Source of the DNA: Caldimonas caldifontis
Lineage (GTDB): Bacteria; Pseudomonadota; Gammaproteobacteria; Burkholderiales; Burkholderiaceae_C
Direction of reading: 5' to 3'
Assembly: GCF_002930615.1 (NCBI RefSeq)
Contig: NZ_PSNX01000004.1
Location: 62,001-126,000 of the forward strand
DNA: 64,000 nucleotides
In this document: piece by piece, positions 24,399 through 32,772 of the stretch
Numbering within the stretch: the stretch's first letter is position 1
How the letters are laid out: each line of letters starts with the position of its first letter
Program-made: the position numbers and the translations under genes
Notes under the pieces: generated by a model
Seen by the model: only the letters and a program-made list of their open reading frames with translations
Told to the model about the DNA's origin: nothing
The model's database searches: none

Positions 24399-26906
24399 TT
24401 GACATGTCCCGCGGGTGTCACCCGCCTGTCCGTTGTGACCGACCTTCCCGAGCCGTCCCCCGATTCTCAGGCCGCCCTTCCCGGCGGGGCCTGCCAGTCG
24501 GTGACGCCTGCCTTGCTTGCTGCCGCGCTGCAGCGCAGCGCCGCCTATGCGCTGGTGTCCGATGCAGCCGGGCAGGTGATCTGGTTCAACGACAGCTGGG
24601 CTCGGTCTCCTGCAATCGGTCTGTTGCGTGGCCACCCCTGGTGGCTGTGGCTCACCTCCTTCGGCCACGCCGCGCCCCAGCCGCATGTGCAGGCAGCGCT
24701 CGCGGCACGGGAGCCGTTCACCGCCGAACTCGAGCTGCGCCTGGCGGACGGGCGCCCATGGTGGCGTCGGGTGGACGCGACTCCGCTGATCGAGGAGGGC
24801 CGCTTCGCAGGCTACCTTGCCATTGCGTCCGACATCACGGCGCTCAAGCAGGCCGAGGACGCCCAGCGCGCCACCGCAGCGCGCTACCGGCGCGTCATGG
24901 AGAGCACCCAGGACGGCATCTGGGAGCGCAACCTGCGCACCAACCAGAGCTGGTATTCCCCTCGCTACAAGGAGATCATGGGCTTTGCCGACCACGAGCT
25001 GCCCAATGATCGCAACGTGATGAATGCCCGCATCCATCCGGATGACATGGAGACTTTCACCGTGCCCTACGAGCGTGCGTTGCGCGAGGGCGGACAGTGG
25101 CAGTACCGGGTGAGGGTGCTGCACCGCGATGGCAGCTGGCGGTGGCTGCGGTGTCGGGCGCGCGCCTGGCCCGATGAGACGGGCAAGCCGGCCATCCTGG
25201 CGGGGGCCGTGACCGACGTGACCGACGAGGTGGAGGCGACGGAGGCGCTGCGCACCCATCGCAGCCAGCTCGAGGCGCTGGTGCAGGAGCGCACCGCGCG
25301 GCTCGAGGCCGCGCGCGCGGAGGCTGAGCGGGCCAACCGGGCGAAGTCGCTGTTCCTTGCGAACATGAGCCACGAGATCCGCACCCCCCTCAATGGGATC
25401 ATGGGCATGACCGACCTCGCGTGGCGTGCGGCCACGACGGCCACCCAGCGGCGCTACCTCGAACTGGCGAAGTCTTCCGGAGCGACCCTGCTGGCCATCA
25501 TCGACGACATCCTGGACTTCGCCAAGGCAGAAGCCGGCAAGCTCAGCCTGAACGACGTGGAGTTCGACATCGGCGAACTGATGGCCGTGACGGTGCGCTC
25601 GCTCTGGCCTGTGGCACACGAGCGGGGGTTGGCCCTGTTCTTCGATTGCTCGGGCGGCGACCTGCGGGTCGTCGGCGACCCCGTGCGGGTGCGACAGATC
25701 GTCACCAATCTGCTGTCCAATGCCCTCAAGTTCACCGTGGCGGGCGAGGTCCGCCTTCACGTGGACGTGACCCGGTCGGCGACGGCCGGCGGTGGTGTGC
25801 GCATCGAGGTGACCGACACCGGCATGGGCATGGACGAGCACACCCTGGAGCGGGTGTTCCACCCCTTCGAGCAGGGCGATTCGTCCGTGTCGCGCACGGT
25901 GGGAGGCACAGGCCTGGGCTTGTCCATCGTGCGCAGCCTGTGTGAACTGATGGGGGGAACGGTGCAGGCCCGCAGCACGCCGGGTCAGGGCTCCACGTTC
26001 GAGGTCGTGCTGCCTCTGCGGGCGGCGCCGGCAGAAGGGTCTGAAGCTCCGAGCGAGCCACAGGCCGGTGGAGCCTGGGCCTGGGTTGTGGGTGGGGCCC
26101 GTGGCGACCCGCTGCCGGCGCGCCTTTCCCGCCTGGGCTGGCAGGTTAGGCGCTTCGCAACGCTGGACGAAGCCCTGTTGCACACCGACGGCATGACCCT
26201 GCCGCGCCTGGTGGTGTTCAGCGAACATGACTGCCCGCCGCCATCACGACTGCAGGCCTTGCGCGACCAACTGCCGCCTTCATGCGACATCGTCGTGCAG
26301 GTGCCCCCGCACGGCGGTGAAGACCATGGCGCAATCAGCCCCGAACAAGGCCAGGCGCTGGGGCTCAAGGTGTACATCGCCCCGCTGAGCCCTGGCGATC
26401 TGTACCAGCTCACCCTCAGCCACCGCTCCACGGCGGCGCCGCCGGTGGAGCGGCCTGCCAACGCGATGGCCCTCCCGCTGATGCAGTGGCAGGGGGCGCG
26501 CTTCCTGGTGGTGGAAGACAACATCGTGAACCAGCTGCTGGCCGAAGAGATGCTGCGCCTGCTCGGCTTCGAGGTGGATGTGGTGCCCGGGGGGCAGGAG
26601 GCCCTGGACTTCTGTGCCCGCCAGCCGCCGGATGCCGTGCTGATGGACGTGCAGATGCCCGGGCTCGATGGGCTGGAGACCACGCGCCGGCTGCGGCGCG
26701 CGCAGGTGGCCGGGGAGTTGCCGGTGTTTCCCATCATTGCTGCCACGGCCCATGCAAGCGAGGCCGATCGCCGTGCCTGCCTGCTCGCCGGCATGGACGG
26801 GTATATTGCCAAGCCGCTCGACCTGCGGGCCATGCGCTCGGAAATCCGCCGGGTGCTCCGGCATGCGTCGGGCGACGACAGTGACAGCCCCGAGACCCGC
26901 TACTGA
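24399..26906 (+). CDS. PAS-containing hybrid histidine kinase
   Basis: An 835-residue soluble hybrid kinase with no membrane segment or signal peptide. Order: PAS (about 40-155), PAS type 3 (about 165-285, with HPDDME), coiled coil, HisKA with phosphoacceptor His in NMSHEIRTPLNGIMGM (about 325), ATPase with NLLSNALKF, DTGMGMDE and GGTGLGLSIV, then a degenerate receiver-like segment (about 555-690), and a true receiver (about 700-825) with VVEDNIVNQ, acceptor Asp in LMDVQMPGLDG and KPLD. No DNA-binding output or neighbouring regulator is seen. Start: TTG 24399 has AAGGA about 11 bases upstream; GTG 24435 is an alternative. Its stop overlaps the next ATG as TGATG. Confidence 0.87.
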   Translation: MTCPAGVTRLSVVTDLPEPSPDSQAALPGGACQSVTPALLAAALQRSAAYALVSDAAGQVIWFNDSWARSPAIGLLRGHPWWLWLTSFGHAAPQPHVQAALAAREPFTAELELRLADGRPWWRRVDATPLIEEGRFAGYLAIASDITALKQAEDAQRATAARYRRVMESTQDGIWERNLRTNQSWYSPRYKEIMGFADHELPNDRNVMNARIHPDDMETFTVPYERALREGGQWQYRVRVLHRDGSWRWLRCRARAWPDETGKPAILAGAVTDVTDEVEATEALRTHRSQLEALVQERTARLEAARAEAERANRAKSLFLANMSHEIRTPLNGIMGMTDLAWRAATTATQRRYLELAKSSGATLLAIIDDILDFAKAEAGKLSLNDVEFDIGELMAVTVRSLWPVAHERGLALFFDCSGGDLRVVGDPVRVRQIVTNLLSNALKFTVAGEVRLHVDVTRSATAGGGVRIEVTDTGMGMDEHTLERVFHPFEQGDSSVSRTVGGTGLGLSIVRSLCELMGGTVQARSTPGQGSTFEVVLPLRAAPAEGSEAPSEPQAGGAWAWVVGGARGDPLPARLSRLGWQVRRFATLDEALLHTDGMTLPRLVVFSEHDCPPPSRLQALRDQLPPSCDIVVQVPPHGGEDHGAISPEQGQALGLKVYIAPLSPGDLYQLTLSHRSTAAPPVERPANAMALPLMQWQGARFLVVEDNIVNQLLAEEMLRLLGFEVDVVPGGQEALDFCARQPPDAVLMDVQMPGLDGLETTRRLRRAQVAGELPVFPIIAATAHASEADRRACLLAGMDGYIAKPLDLRAMRSEIRRVLRHASGDDSDSPETRY

Positions 26907-27475
26907 TGCCCTCCCATCCGCCGACCGCCGACACCGTGATCGCGCACACCCGCCGCTGGCTGGAGCGCGCCGTGATCGGGCTGAACCTGTGCCCCTTCGC
27001 CAAGGCGGTGCACGCCAAGGGCCAGATCCGCTGGGTGGTCAGCACGGCCACGACACCCGCGCAGCTGCTGGAGGAACTGCGCGCGGAACTGCTGCATCTT
27101 GCGCACGCCGATCCGGCGGCGGTGGACACCACGCTGCTGATCCACCCGCAGGTGCTCGGCGACTTCCTCGACTTCAACGACTTCCTTGGTGACGCGCAGG
27201 CCTTGGTGGAAGACCTCGATCTCGAAGGCGTGCTGCAGGTGGCCAGCTTCCACCCCGACTTCCAGTTCGGCGACGCCGAGGCCGACGACATCACCAATGC
27301 CACCAACCGCTCGCCCTACCCGACGCTGCACCTGCTGCGCGAGGACAGCATCGAGCGTGCGGTGGCCGCCTTCCCTGACCCGGCCTTCATCTACGAGGCC
27401 AACATGGCCACGCTGCGTCGCCTGGGCCCCGAGGGATGGGCGCGGCTGATGGACGACGAAGACACCGCATCATGA
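26906..27475 (+). CDS. DUF1415 family protein
   Basis: A 189-residue soluble protein matching DUF1415: TRRWLERAVIGLNLCPFAKA with a conserved cysteine, TTLLIHPQVLGDFLDFNDFL, EGVLQVASFHPDFQF and TNRSPYPTLHLLRE. The function is unknown; conserved Cys, Asn and His suggest an enzyme or ligand-binding role. It starts at ATG 26906 inside the stop of the hybrid kinase and ends overlapping the next gene as ATGA, so three genes are translationally linked here. Confidence 0.85.
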   Translation: MPSHPPTADTVIAHTRRWLERAVIGLNLCPFAKAVHAKGQIRWVVSTATTPAQLLEELRAELLHLAHADPAAVDTTLLIHPQVLGDFLDFNDFLGDAQALVEDLDLEGVLQVASFHPDFQFGDAEADDITNATNRSPYPTLHLLREDSIERAVAAFPDPAFIYEANMATLRRLGPEGWARLMDDEDTAS

Positions 27476-28371
27476 CCCTGCTGCTCGATGCCTTCTGGCG
27501 TGCCCTGGCCTACTGCCTGCATCCGCGGGTGATCCTGCTGTCCCTGGCGCCGCTGGTGCTCACGGCCGGTCTGTGCTTCGTGCTGGGCTGGTTCTACTGG
27601 GAGACAGCGGTGGACGCGGTCGATGCCTGGCTGCGCAACTGGGCCCTGATCAACTCCTTCACGCTGTGGCTGGAATCGATGGGCGCCACGGGGCTGAGGG
27701 CGGTGATGGCGCCGCTCGTCGTGGTGGCCCTGGCCGTGCCGGTGATCGTGGTGGTGTCGCTCATGGCCGTCTCGGCCTTGATGACGCCGGCGCTCGTGCG
27801 CTTGGTGAGCGCGCGCCGTTTTCCCCGGCTGGCCCGCCGTGAGGGGGAGTCCTTCTGGCGCTCGATGCTGTGGATGCTGGGGCACACGGCCGTGGCCCTG
27901 GTGGCGCTGGTCATCAGCCTGCCGCTGTGGCTCATTCCGCCGTTGGCGCTGGTCCTGCCCCCGCTCATCTGGGGCTGGCTCACCTACCGCGTGATGGCCT
28001 TCGACGCCCTGGCCGATCATGCCGAGCGGGCAGAGCGCCGGGCGCTGCTGCGTCAGCACCGCTGGCCGCTGCTGGGCATGGGCTTGCTGTGTGGTTACCT
28101 CGGAGCCGCACCGGCGCTGCTGTGGGCGTTGGGAGCGGTGGCTTTCATCCTGGCACCACTGCTGATGGTGGTGTCGGTGTGGCTCTACACCCTCGTGTTC
28201 GCGTTCTCGTCGCTATGGTTCACCCACTATGCCCTGGCAGCGCTGGAGCGATGGCGCAGCCAGCAGGAAGGTCAGATCCTGCCGCCGGACGAGCCTGCGG
28301 CGCCACCCGAACAGGCGCTGCGAGCGACCGAAATGCTCGAAGCTCCCCCCACCCCGGGCTCACCGTCGTGA
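27472..28371 (+). CDS. EI24-domain (CysZ-like) inner-membrane protein
   Basis: A 299-residue protein with about six hydrophobic segments: VILLSLAPLVLTAGLCFVLG, VMAPLVVVALAVPVIVVVSL, AVALVALVISLPLWLIPPLA, two adjacent helices around 205-250, and a proline-rich cytoplasmic tail (PPDEPAAPPEQ). The overall pattern fits the EI24/CysZ family, whose best-known member imports sulfate; the role here is not known. ATG 27472 overlaps the DUF1415 stop. It is followed after 26 bp by a CinA-like gene. Confidence 0.78.
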   Translation: MTLLLDAFWRALAYCLHPRVILLSLAPLVLTAGLCFVLGWFYWETAVDAVDAWLRNWALINSFTLWLESMGATGLRAVMAPLVVVALAVPVIVVVSLMAVSALMTPALVRLVSARRFPRLARREGESFWRSMLWMLGHTAVALVALVISLPLWLIPPLALVLPPLIWGWLTYRVMAFDALADHAERAERRALLRQHRWPLLGMGLLCGYLGAAPALLWALGAVAFILAPLLMVVSVWLYTLVFAFSSLWFTHYALAALERWRSQQEGQILPPDEPAAPPEQALRATEMLEAPPTPGSPS

Positions 28372-28397
28372 GCGGTGGCCCAGCGACCTGATCGACC

Positions 28398-29213
28398 ATG
28401 GACTTCGGACTCATCATCGTCGGCGACGAAATCCTCTCCGGCAAACGCCAGGACAAGCACCTGCCCAAGCTGGTGGAGTTGCTGTCGGAGCGGGGCCTGG
28501 CACTGCGCTGGGCGCGCTATGTGGGTGACGACCCGCAACGCCTGGAGGCTGCCTTGAAGGAAGCCTTCGCCAGCGGCGACGTGGTGTTCTCGTGCGGGGG
28601 CATCGGCGCCACCCCCGACGACCACACCCGTCAATGCGCGGCGCGCGCCCTGGGGGTTCCGCTGGCCCTGCACCCGCAGGCCAAGGCGCTGATCGAGGAG
28701 CGCATGCGCGACGTCGCGCGCGAACAGGGGCAGCCCTATGAGCCGGACCGGCCCGACAACGTGCACCGCCTGAACATGGGCGTCTTCCCGGAAGGGGCCT
28801 CCATCATTCCCAACCCCTACAACAAGATCCCCGGGTTCTCGGTGGGGCATGTCCACTTCGTGCCCGGCTTTCCGGTGATGGCCTGGCCGATGATGGAATG
28901 GGTGCTCGACGAGCGCTACCGCACGCTCTTCCATGCCCGGCCGCACGAGGAGCGCTCGGTCATCGTCTTTGGCGCGATGGAGGCCCGACTCACGCCGCTG
29001 ATGGAAACCCTGGAAGCGCGCTTTCCGGACGTGAAGGTCTTCAGCCTGCCCAGCGTCGATCACCCCCAGTATGGTCGCCACATCGAACTGGGGGTGAAGG
29101 GCCCCCCCGCCGTCGTCACCGCTGCCTACGCCGAGTTGCTGGCAGGGTTGCGTGCAGAGGGGCAGAGTCTGGGCCCCGAGATGGTGCGAGGGTCCGCTGC
29201 CGGTCGCCCTTGA
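28398..29213 (+). CDS. CinA N-terminal domain / MoaB-like molybdopterin-binding protein
   Basis: A 271-residue protein of the COG1058 type. MoaB/MogA-like motifs: LIIVGDEILSGKRQDKHLP at the N-terminus, SCGGIGATPDDHTRQCAARALG, and NPYNKIPGFSVGHVHFVPGFPVMAWPM. It lacks the C-terminal amidase domain of full CinA, so it is the stand-alone form. Possible roles are ADP-ribose pyrophosphatase or cofactor repair activity, as known for CinA relatives; this is not decided by sequence. It ends about 225 bp before glnA, whose control elements begin directly after it. Confidence 0.83.
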   Translation: MDFGLIIVGDEILSGKRQDKHLPKLVELLSERGLALRWARYVGDDPQRLEAALKEAFASGDVVFSCGGIGATPDDHTRQCAARALGVPLALHPQAKALIEERMRDVAREQGQPYEPDRPDNVHRLNMGVFPEGASIIPNPYNKIPGFSVGHVHFVPGFPVMAWPMMEWVLDERYRTLFHARPHEERSVIVFGAMEARLTPLMETLEARFPDVKVFSLPSVDHPQYGRHIELGVKGPPAVVTAAYAELLAGLRAEGQSLGPEMVRGSAAGRP

Positions 29214-29227
29214 ATGGTGCGGTTGAA

Positions 29228-29244
29228 CGCACTACAGTGGTGCA
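29228..29244. promoter_or_regulatory. NtrC binding site upstream of glnA
   Basis: CGCACT, five bases, GGTGCA: one mismatch from the NtrC consensus TGCACY-N5-GGTGCA. It lies about 115 bp upstream of the sigma54 element, a normal enhancer distance, and ntrC is in the same locus. Confidence 0.7.
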
Positions 29245-29351
29245 AATACCCGTCGGGCACCCATCGAGCCCCCACCGAGCCGGGTGAGACGGCGCCTCGG
29301 CGTCATCTCGGCGCACGTCAGGCTTGCGCGTGCACCGGAATGTGTCAGAGC

Positions 29352-29367
29352 TGGCACGCTTTCTGCT
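29352..29367 (+). promoter_or_regulatory. Sigma54 promoter of glnA
   Basis: TGGCACG, four bases, CTGCT: the -24 GG (29353-29354) and -12 GC (29365-29366) are separated by exactly ten bases, as RpoN requires. Only one base of the -12 block differs from TTGCT. Predicted transcription start is near 29378, about 60 bases before the glnA ATG. Confidence 0.8.
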
Positions 29368-29439
29368 AAATTGCCCTCGCCCGGTTGGCATCAGCCAGCC
29401 ATCCATTCCCCTGACAAACCATCCCCCTAGGAGCTCTTG

Positions 29440-30858
29440 ATGGCCAACAAGACCGTCGCCGACGTGATGAAGATGGTGAAGGAGAACGAAGTCAAGTTCG
29501 TCGACTTCCGTTTCACCGACACCCGCGGCAAGGAACAGCACGTCAGCGTGCCCATTTCCGCCTTCGATGAGGACAAGTTCACGTCGGGTCACGCCTTCGA
29601 CGGTTCTTCGATTGCCGGCTGGAAGGGTATCGAAGCGTCGGACATGCTGCTGATGCCCGACCCCAACACGGCCAACATCGATCCGTTCTTCGAAGAGCCC
29701 ACCCTCTTCATGAGCTGCGACGTGATCGAGCCGGGCGACGGCAAGCCCTACGAGCGCGATCCCCGCTCCTTGGCCAAGCGTGCCGAGGCCTACCTGAAGT
29801 CCTCGGGCATCGGTGACGCGGCCTACTTCGGCCCGGAGCCCGAATTCTTCATCTTCGACAGCATCCGCTGGAACGTCGACATGTCCGGCTGCTTCGTGAA
29901 GATCGAATCGGAAGAAGCCGCCTGGAACACCGGCAAGGAATACGAGCACGGCAACACCGGCTACCGTCCTACCGTCAAGGGCGGCTACTTCCCCGTCCCC
30001 CCGGTCGATTCGGGCCAGGATCTGCGCTCCGAGATGTGCCTGCTGCTCGAGCAGATGGGCATCCCGGTGGAAGTGCATCACCACGAGGTGGCCAACGCCG
30101 GCCAGATGGAGATCGGCACGAAGTTCAGCACGCTGGTCCAGCGCGCTGACTGGCTGCAACTGCAGAAGTACATCATCCAGAACGTGGCCCACGCCTACGG
30201 CAAGACGGCCACCTTCATGCCCAAGCCCATCGTGGGCGACAACGGGTCGGGCATGCACGTGCACCAGTCCGTGTGGAAGGATGGCAAGAACCTGTTCGCC
30301 GGCGACGGCTACGGTGGCCTGTCCGAGTTTGCGCTGTACTACATCGGCGGCATCATCAAGCACGCCCGTGCCTTGAACGCCATCACGAACCCCACCACCA
30401 ACAGCTACAAGCGCCTGGTGCCGGGCTTCGAGGCGCCGGTGAAGCTGGCCTATTCCAGCCGCAACCGCTCGGCCTCCATCCGCATCCCCTACGTGGCCAA
30501 CCCGAAGGGCCGCCGCATCGAGGCGCGTTTCCCCGATCCCATGGCCAACCCCTACCTGGCGTTTTCGGCCTTGCTGATGGCCGGCCTGGATGGCGTGGAA
30601 AACAAGATCCATCCGGGTGAGGCCGCCACGAAGGATCTCTACCACCTGCCGCCCGAGGAAGACGCGAAGATCCCGACCGTCTGCCACAGCCTCGACCAGG
30701 CGCTGGAGTACCTCGACCAGGATCGTGCCTTCCTGACCAAGGGGGGCGTGTTCACCGACGCCTACATCGATGCCTATATCGAACTGAAGATGGCCGAGGT
30801 GACCCGCTTCCGCATGACCACCCACCCGGTGGAATTCGACATGTACTACAGCCTGTAA
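29440..30858 (+). CDS. glnA: Glutamine synthetase type I (GSI-beta)
   Basis: A 472-residue ATP-dependent enzyme that makes glutamine from glutamate and ammonia; active as a cytosolic dodecamer. Visible: the N-terminal [17 protein letters not shown] and the Asp-50 loop [17 protein letters not shown], metal ligands in [14 protein letters not shown] site [25 protein letters not shown], and the adenylylation tyrosine in DLYHLPPEE near residue 400, which marks the GlnE-regulated GSI-beta type. Start ATG 29440 has AGGAG seven bases upstream. A sigma54 promoter and NtrC site lie before it; ntrB and ntrC follow, the standard nitrogen-control arrangement. Hairpins behind it allow independent expression. 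Confidence 0.97.
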   Translation: MANKTVADVMKMVKENEVKFVDFRFTDTRGKEQHVSVPISAFDEDKFTSGHAFDGSSIAGWKGIEASDMLLMPDPNTANIDPFFEEPTLFMSCDVIEPGDGKPYERDPRSLAKRAEAYLKSSGIGDAAYFGPEPEFFIFDSIRWNVDMSGCFVKIESEEAAWNTGKEYEHGNTGYRPTVKGGYFPVPPVDSGQDLRSEMCLLLEQMGIPVEVHHHEVANAGQMEIGTKFSTLVQRADWLQLQKYIIQNVAHAYGKTATFMPKPIVGDNGSGMHVHQSVWKDGKNLFAGDGYGGLSEFALYYIGGIIKHARALNAITNPTTNSYKRLVPGFEAPVKLAYSSRNRSASIRIPYVANPKGRRIEARFPDPMANPYLAFSALLMAGLDGVENKIHPGEAATKDLYHLPPEEDAKIPTVCHSLDQALEYLDQDRAFLTKGGVFTDAYIDAYIELKMAEVTRFRMTTHPVEFDMYYSL

Positions 30859-30867
30859 GGCTTTTGA

Positions 30868-30921
30868 TGGCGCCGCGAGGGCGCCACACAGGAGGCAAAG
30901 GGTGGCAAATGCCACCCTTTG
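30868..30921 (+). terminator. Double hairpin terminator after glnA
   Basis: TGGCGCC (30868-30874) pairs with GGCGCCA (30880-30886). A stronger stem follows: CAAAGGGTGGC (30896-30906) with GCCACCCTTTG (30911-30921), an 11-bp perfect stem with loop AAAT, followed by TTGCTTT. It probably stops most glnA transcripts before the downstream genes. Confidence 0.8.
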
Positions 30922-31056
30922 TTGCTTTCCGGCCTGTGGCGGCTGGACCATCGTGGCGCATATGGCCGATACTGGCGGCATGACGGCCTTGGCTCGTCAG
31001 TGAACCCTTGCGCACTGCGGGGGTCTACGAAGATTGGTGTGTACTTCTTGCCTTCC

Positions 31057-31572
31057 ATGTCCCGAGCCCCCACCCTGAGTTCCCTGGCGATGCTCGCCTG
31101 CCTGCTGGCCAGCGGATCCACCTGGGCCCAGACCGTCTATCGTTGCCCGGGCAATCACTTCACGAACTCACTCACACCCAAGGAGGCGGAAGCCAAGGGG
31201 TGCCGGGTCGTCGAAGGCGGGAATGTCACCATCGTCGAGACGCGCCGGCCCACGCCTGCGGCCCGGCCCGCCGGGACGCAGGCAGCGCCCGCTTCGGCCC
31301 CCGCTGGGAGCCGGGTGGACCCGAACGAGCAACGCGCGCGCGACAGCGATGCGCGCCGCATTCTCGAAGCGGAACTGCGTCGCGAGGAAGAGGCTCTGGC
31401 GGCGCTGCGCAAGGAATACAACAACGGCGAACCCGAGCGTCGGGGTGACGAGCGCAATTACCAGAAATACCTCGACCGCGTGGCCAACCTGCAGGCCGAG
31501 ATCGCCCGCAAGGAAGCCGACATCACCTCCATCCGCCGCGAGCTGGCGCGCCTGCCGGCCGCAGCGCCCTGA
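31057..31572 (+). CDS. Secreted small protein, DUF4124-like N-terminus with coiled coil
   Basis: A 171-residue protein with a signal peptide (cleavage near STWA|QTVYRC). The mature start TVYRCPGNHFTNSLTPKEAEAKGCRVV resembles the DUF4124 pattern with two cysteines about 22 residues apart. An Ala/Pro linker and a charged coiled coil (about 105-165, EAELRREEEALAALRKEY) follow. It is expected in the periplasm; the function is unknown. It lies between the glnA terminator and ntrB (18-bp gap) and is probably cotranscribed with ntrBC. Confidence 0.72.
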   Translation: MSRAPTLSSLAMLACLLASGSTWAQTVYRCPGNHFTNSLTPKEAEAKGCRVVEGGNVTIVETRRPTPAARPAGTQAAPASAPAGSRVDPNEQRARDSDARRILEAELRREEEALAALRKEYNNGEPERRGDERNYQKYLDRVANLQAEIARKEADITSIRRELARLPAAAP

Positions 31573-31589
31573 GCCTCGGCGCAGGGCGG

Positions 31590-32711
31590 GTGGTGGTCCC
31601 CCCGACTTCTTCCGGGCCTGCCGAGGGCGCCGACGACGCGCCGGCCACGCCTTCGGGCTTCGCGGCCTTCGATCACCTGGCCACGATGGTGGCCCTGGTG
31701 CGCACCGACGGCAGCTGCCGCTTCGTGAACGCCGCCTTCGAGACCGTGCTCGGCCTGTCCCGGCGCAGCATGCTGCGCGGCTCGCTGTTCGACTGGTTCA
31801 CCGAACCCGACATCGTGGCCGACACGGTCGTGGCTGTGGCCCGCAACGAGTTTTCCATCAGCCGCTTCGAGGCCCAGCTGCGCCGCCCGCCGGGCGCCAC
31901 CGGCACCGACCTGCTGCCGGTGCACGTCATCGTGACCCAGACGGACGAGCCCGAGCAGGTGCTGGTGGAACTGGTGGAGATCGAGCAGCAGACGCGGCAG
32001 GACCGTGAGGAGCGGGCGCTCGACCAGGCCCAGGCCACCAAGGAGCTGATCCGCAACCTGGCCCATGAGATCAAGAACCCGCTGGGCGGTATCCGCGGGG
32101 CGGCGCAGCTGTTGCAGATGGAGGTCGAGTCCCGAGAGCTGACCGAGTACACCCAGGTCATCATCCACGAGGCCGACCGACTGCAGGCCCTGGTCGATCG
32201 GCTGCTGGCCCCCCATCGCAAACCGCATGTGGTGGGCGACGTGAACGTGCACGAGGTCTGCGAGCGGGTGCGTTCGCTCATCCTGGCCGAGTTCCCTCGC
32301 GGCCTGAAGATCCAGCGCGACTACGACATCTCCATTCCCGAGTTCCGCGGCGACCGCGAGCAACTCATCCAGGCCGTGCTCAACATCGCCCACAACGCGG
32401 CCCAGGCCCTCACGCCACGCATCGCAGCGGGCGATGCCTGCATCGTGCTGCGCACCCGCATCGCCCGACAGGTGACACTCGGTAAACAGCGGTATCGTCT
32501 GGCATTGGAATTGCATATCCAGGACAACGGCCCGGGCGTGCCCGAGTCGATCCGCGATCGCATCTTCTTCCCGCTGGTGTCGGGGCGCGATGGCGGGTCG
32601 GGCTTGGGGCTCACGCTGGCGCAGACCTTCGTGCAGCAGCACCATGGCACGATCGAATGCGAAAGCGAGCCCGGAAACACGGATTTCAAGATCCTGATCC
32701 CCCTGCCCTGA
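31590..32711 (+). CDS. glnL: Nitrogen regulation sensor kinase NtrB (GlnL)
   Basis: A 373-residue soluble histidine kinase that, with PII, controls phosphorylation of NtrC according to nitrogen status. An N-terminal PAS domain (about 25-140, FDHLATMVALVRTDGSCRFVN) is followed by HisKA with the phosphoacceptor in NLAHEIKNPLGGIRGAAQLL (about 155), then the ATPase: LNIAHNAAQAL, DNGPGVPES and GGSGLGLTLAQTFV. It has no membrane segment. The start GTG 31590 is 18 bp after the previous stop; other in-frame starts are possible because the first 20 residues are not conserved. ntrC follows after 61 bp. Confidence 0.94.
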   Translation: MVVPPTSSGPAEGADDAPATPSGFAAFDHLATMVALVRTDGSCRFVNAAFETVLGLSRRSMLRGSLFDWFTEPDIVADTVVAVARNEFSISRFEAQLRRPPGATGTDLLPVHVIVTQTDEPEQVLVELVEIEQQTRQDREERALDQAQATKELIRNLAHEIKNPLGGIRGAAQLLQMEVESRELTEYTQVIIHEADRLQALVDRLLAPHRKPHVVGDVNVHEVCERVRSLILAEFPRGLKIQRDYDISIPEFRGDREQLIQAVLNIAHNAAQALTPRIAAGDACIVLRTRIARQVTLGKQRYRLALELHIQDNGPGVPESIRDRIFFPLVSGRDGGSGLGLTLAQTFVQQHHGTIECESEPGNTDFKILIPLP

Positions 32712-32772
32712 GCGATCCTCCGGGTGGGGCTCAGGCCGAAAGTCCACAGGCGAGGACGACAGGCAGCAGCCC

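Noticed and set aside
24270-26228. 652-codon open frame opposite the hybrid kinase
   Set aside because: No family character; the plus strand shows PAS, kinase and receiver motifs throughout.
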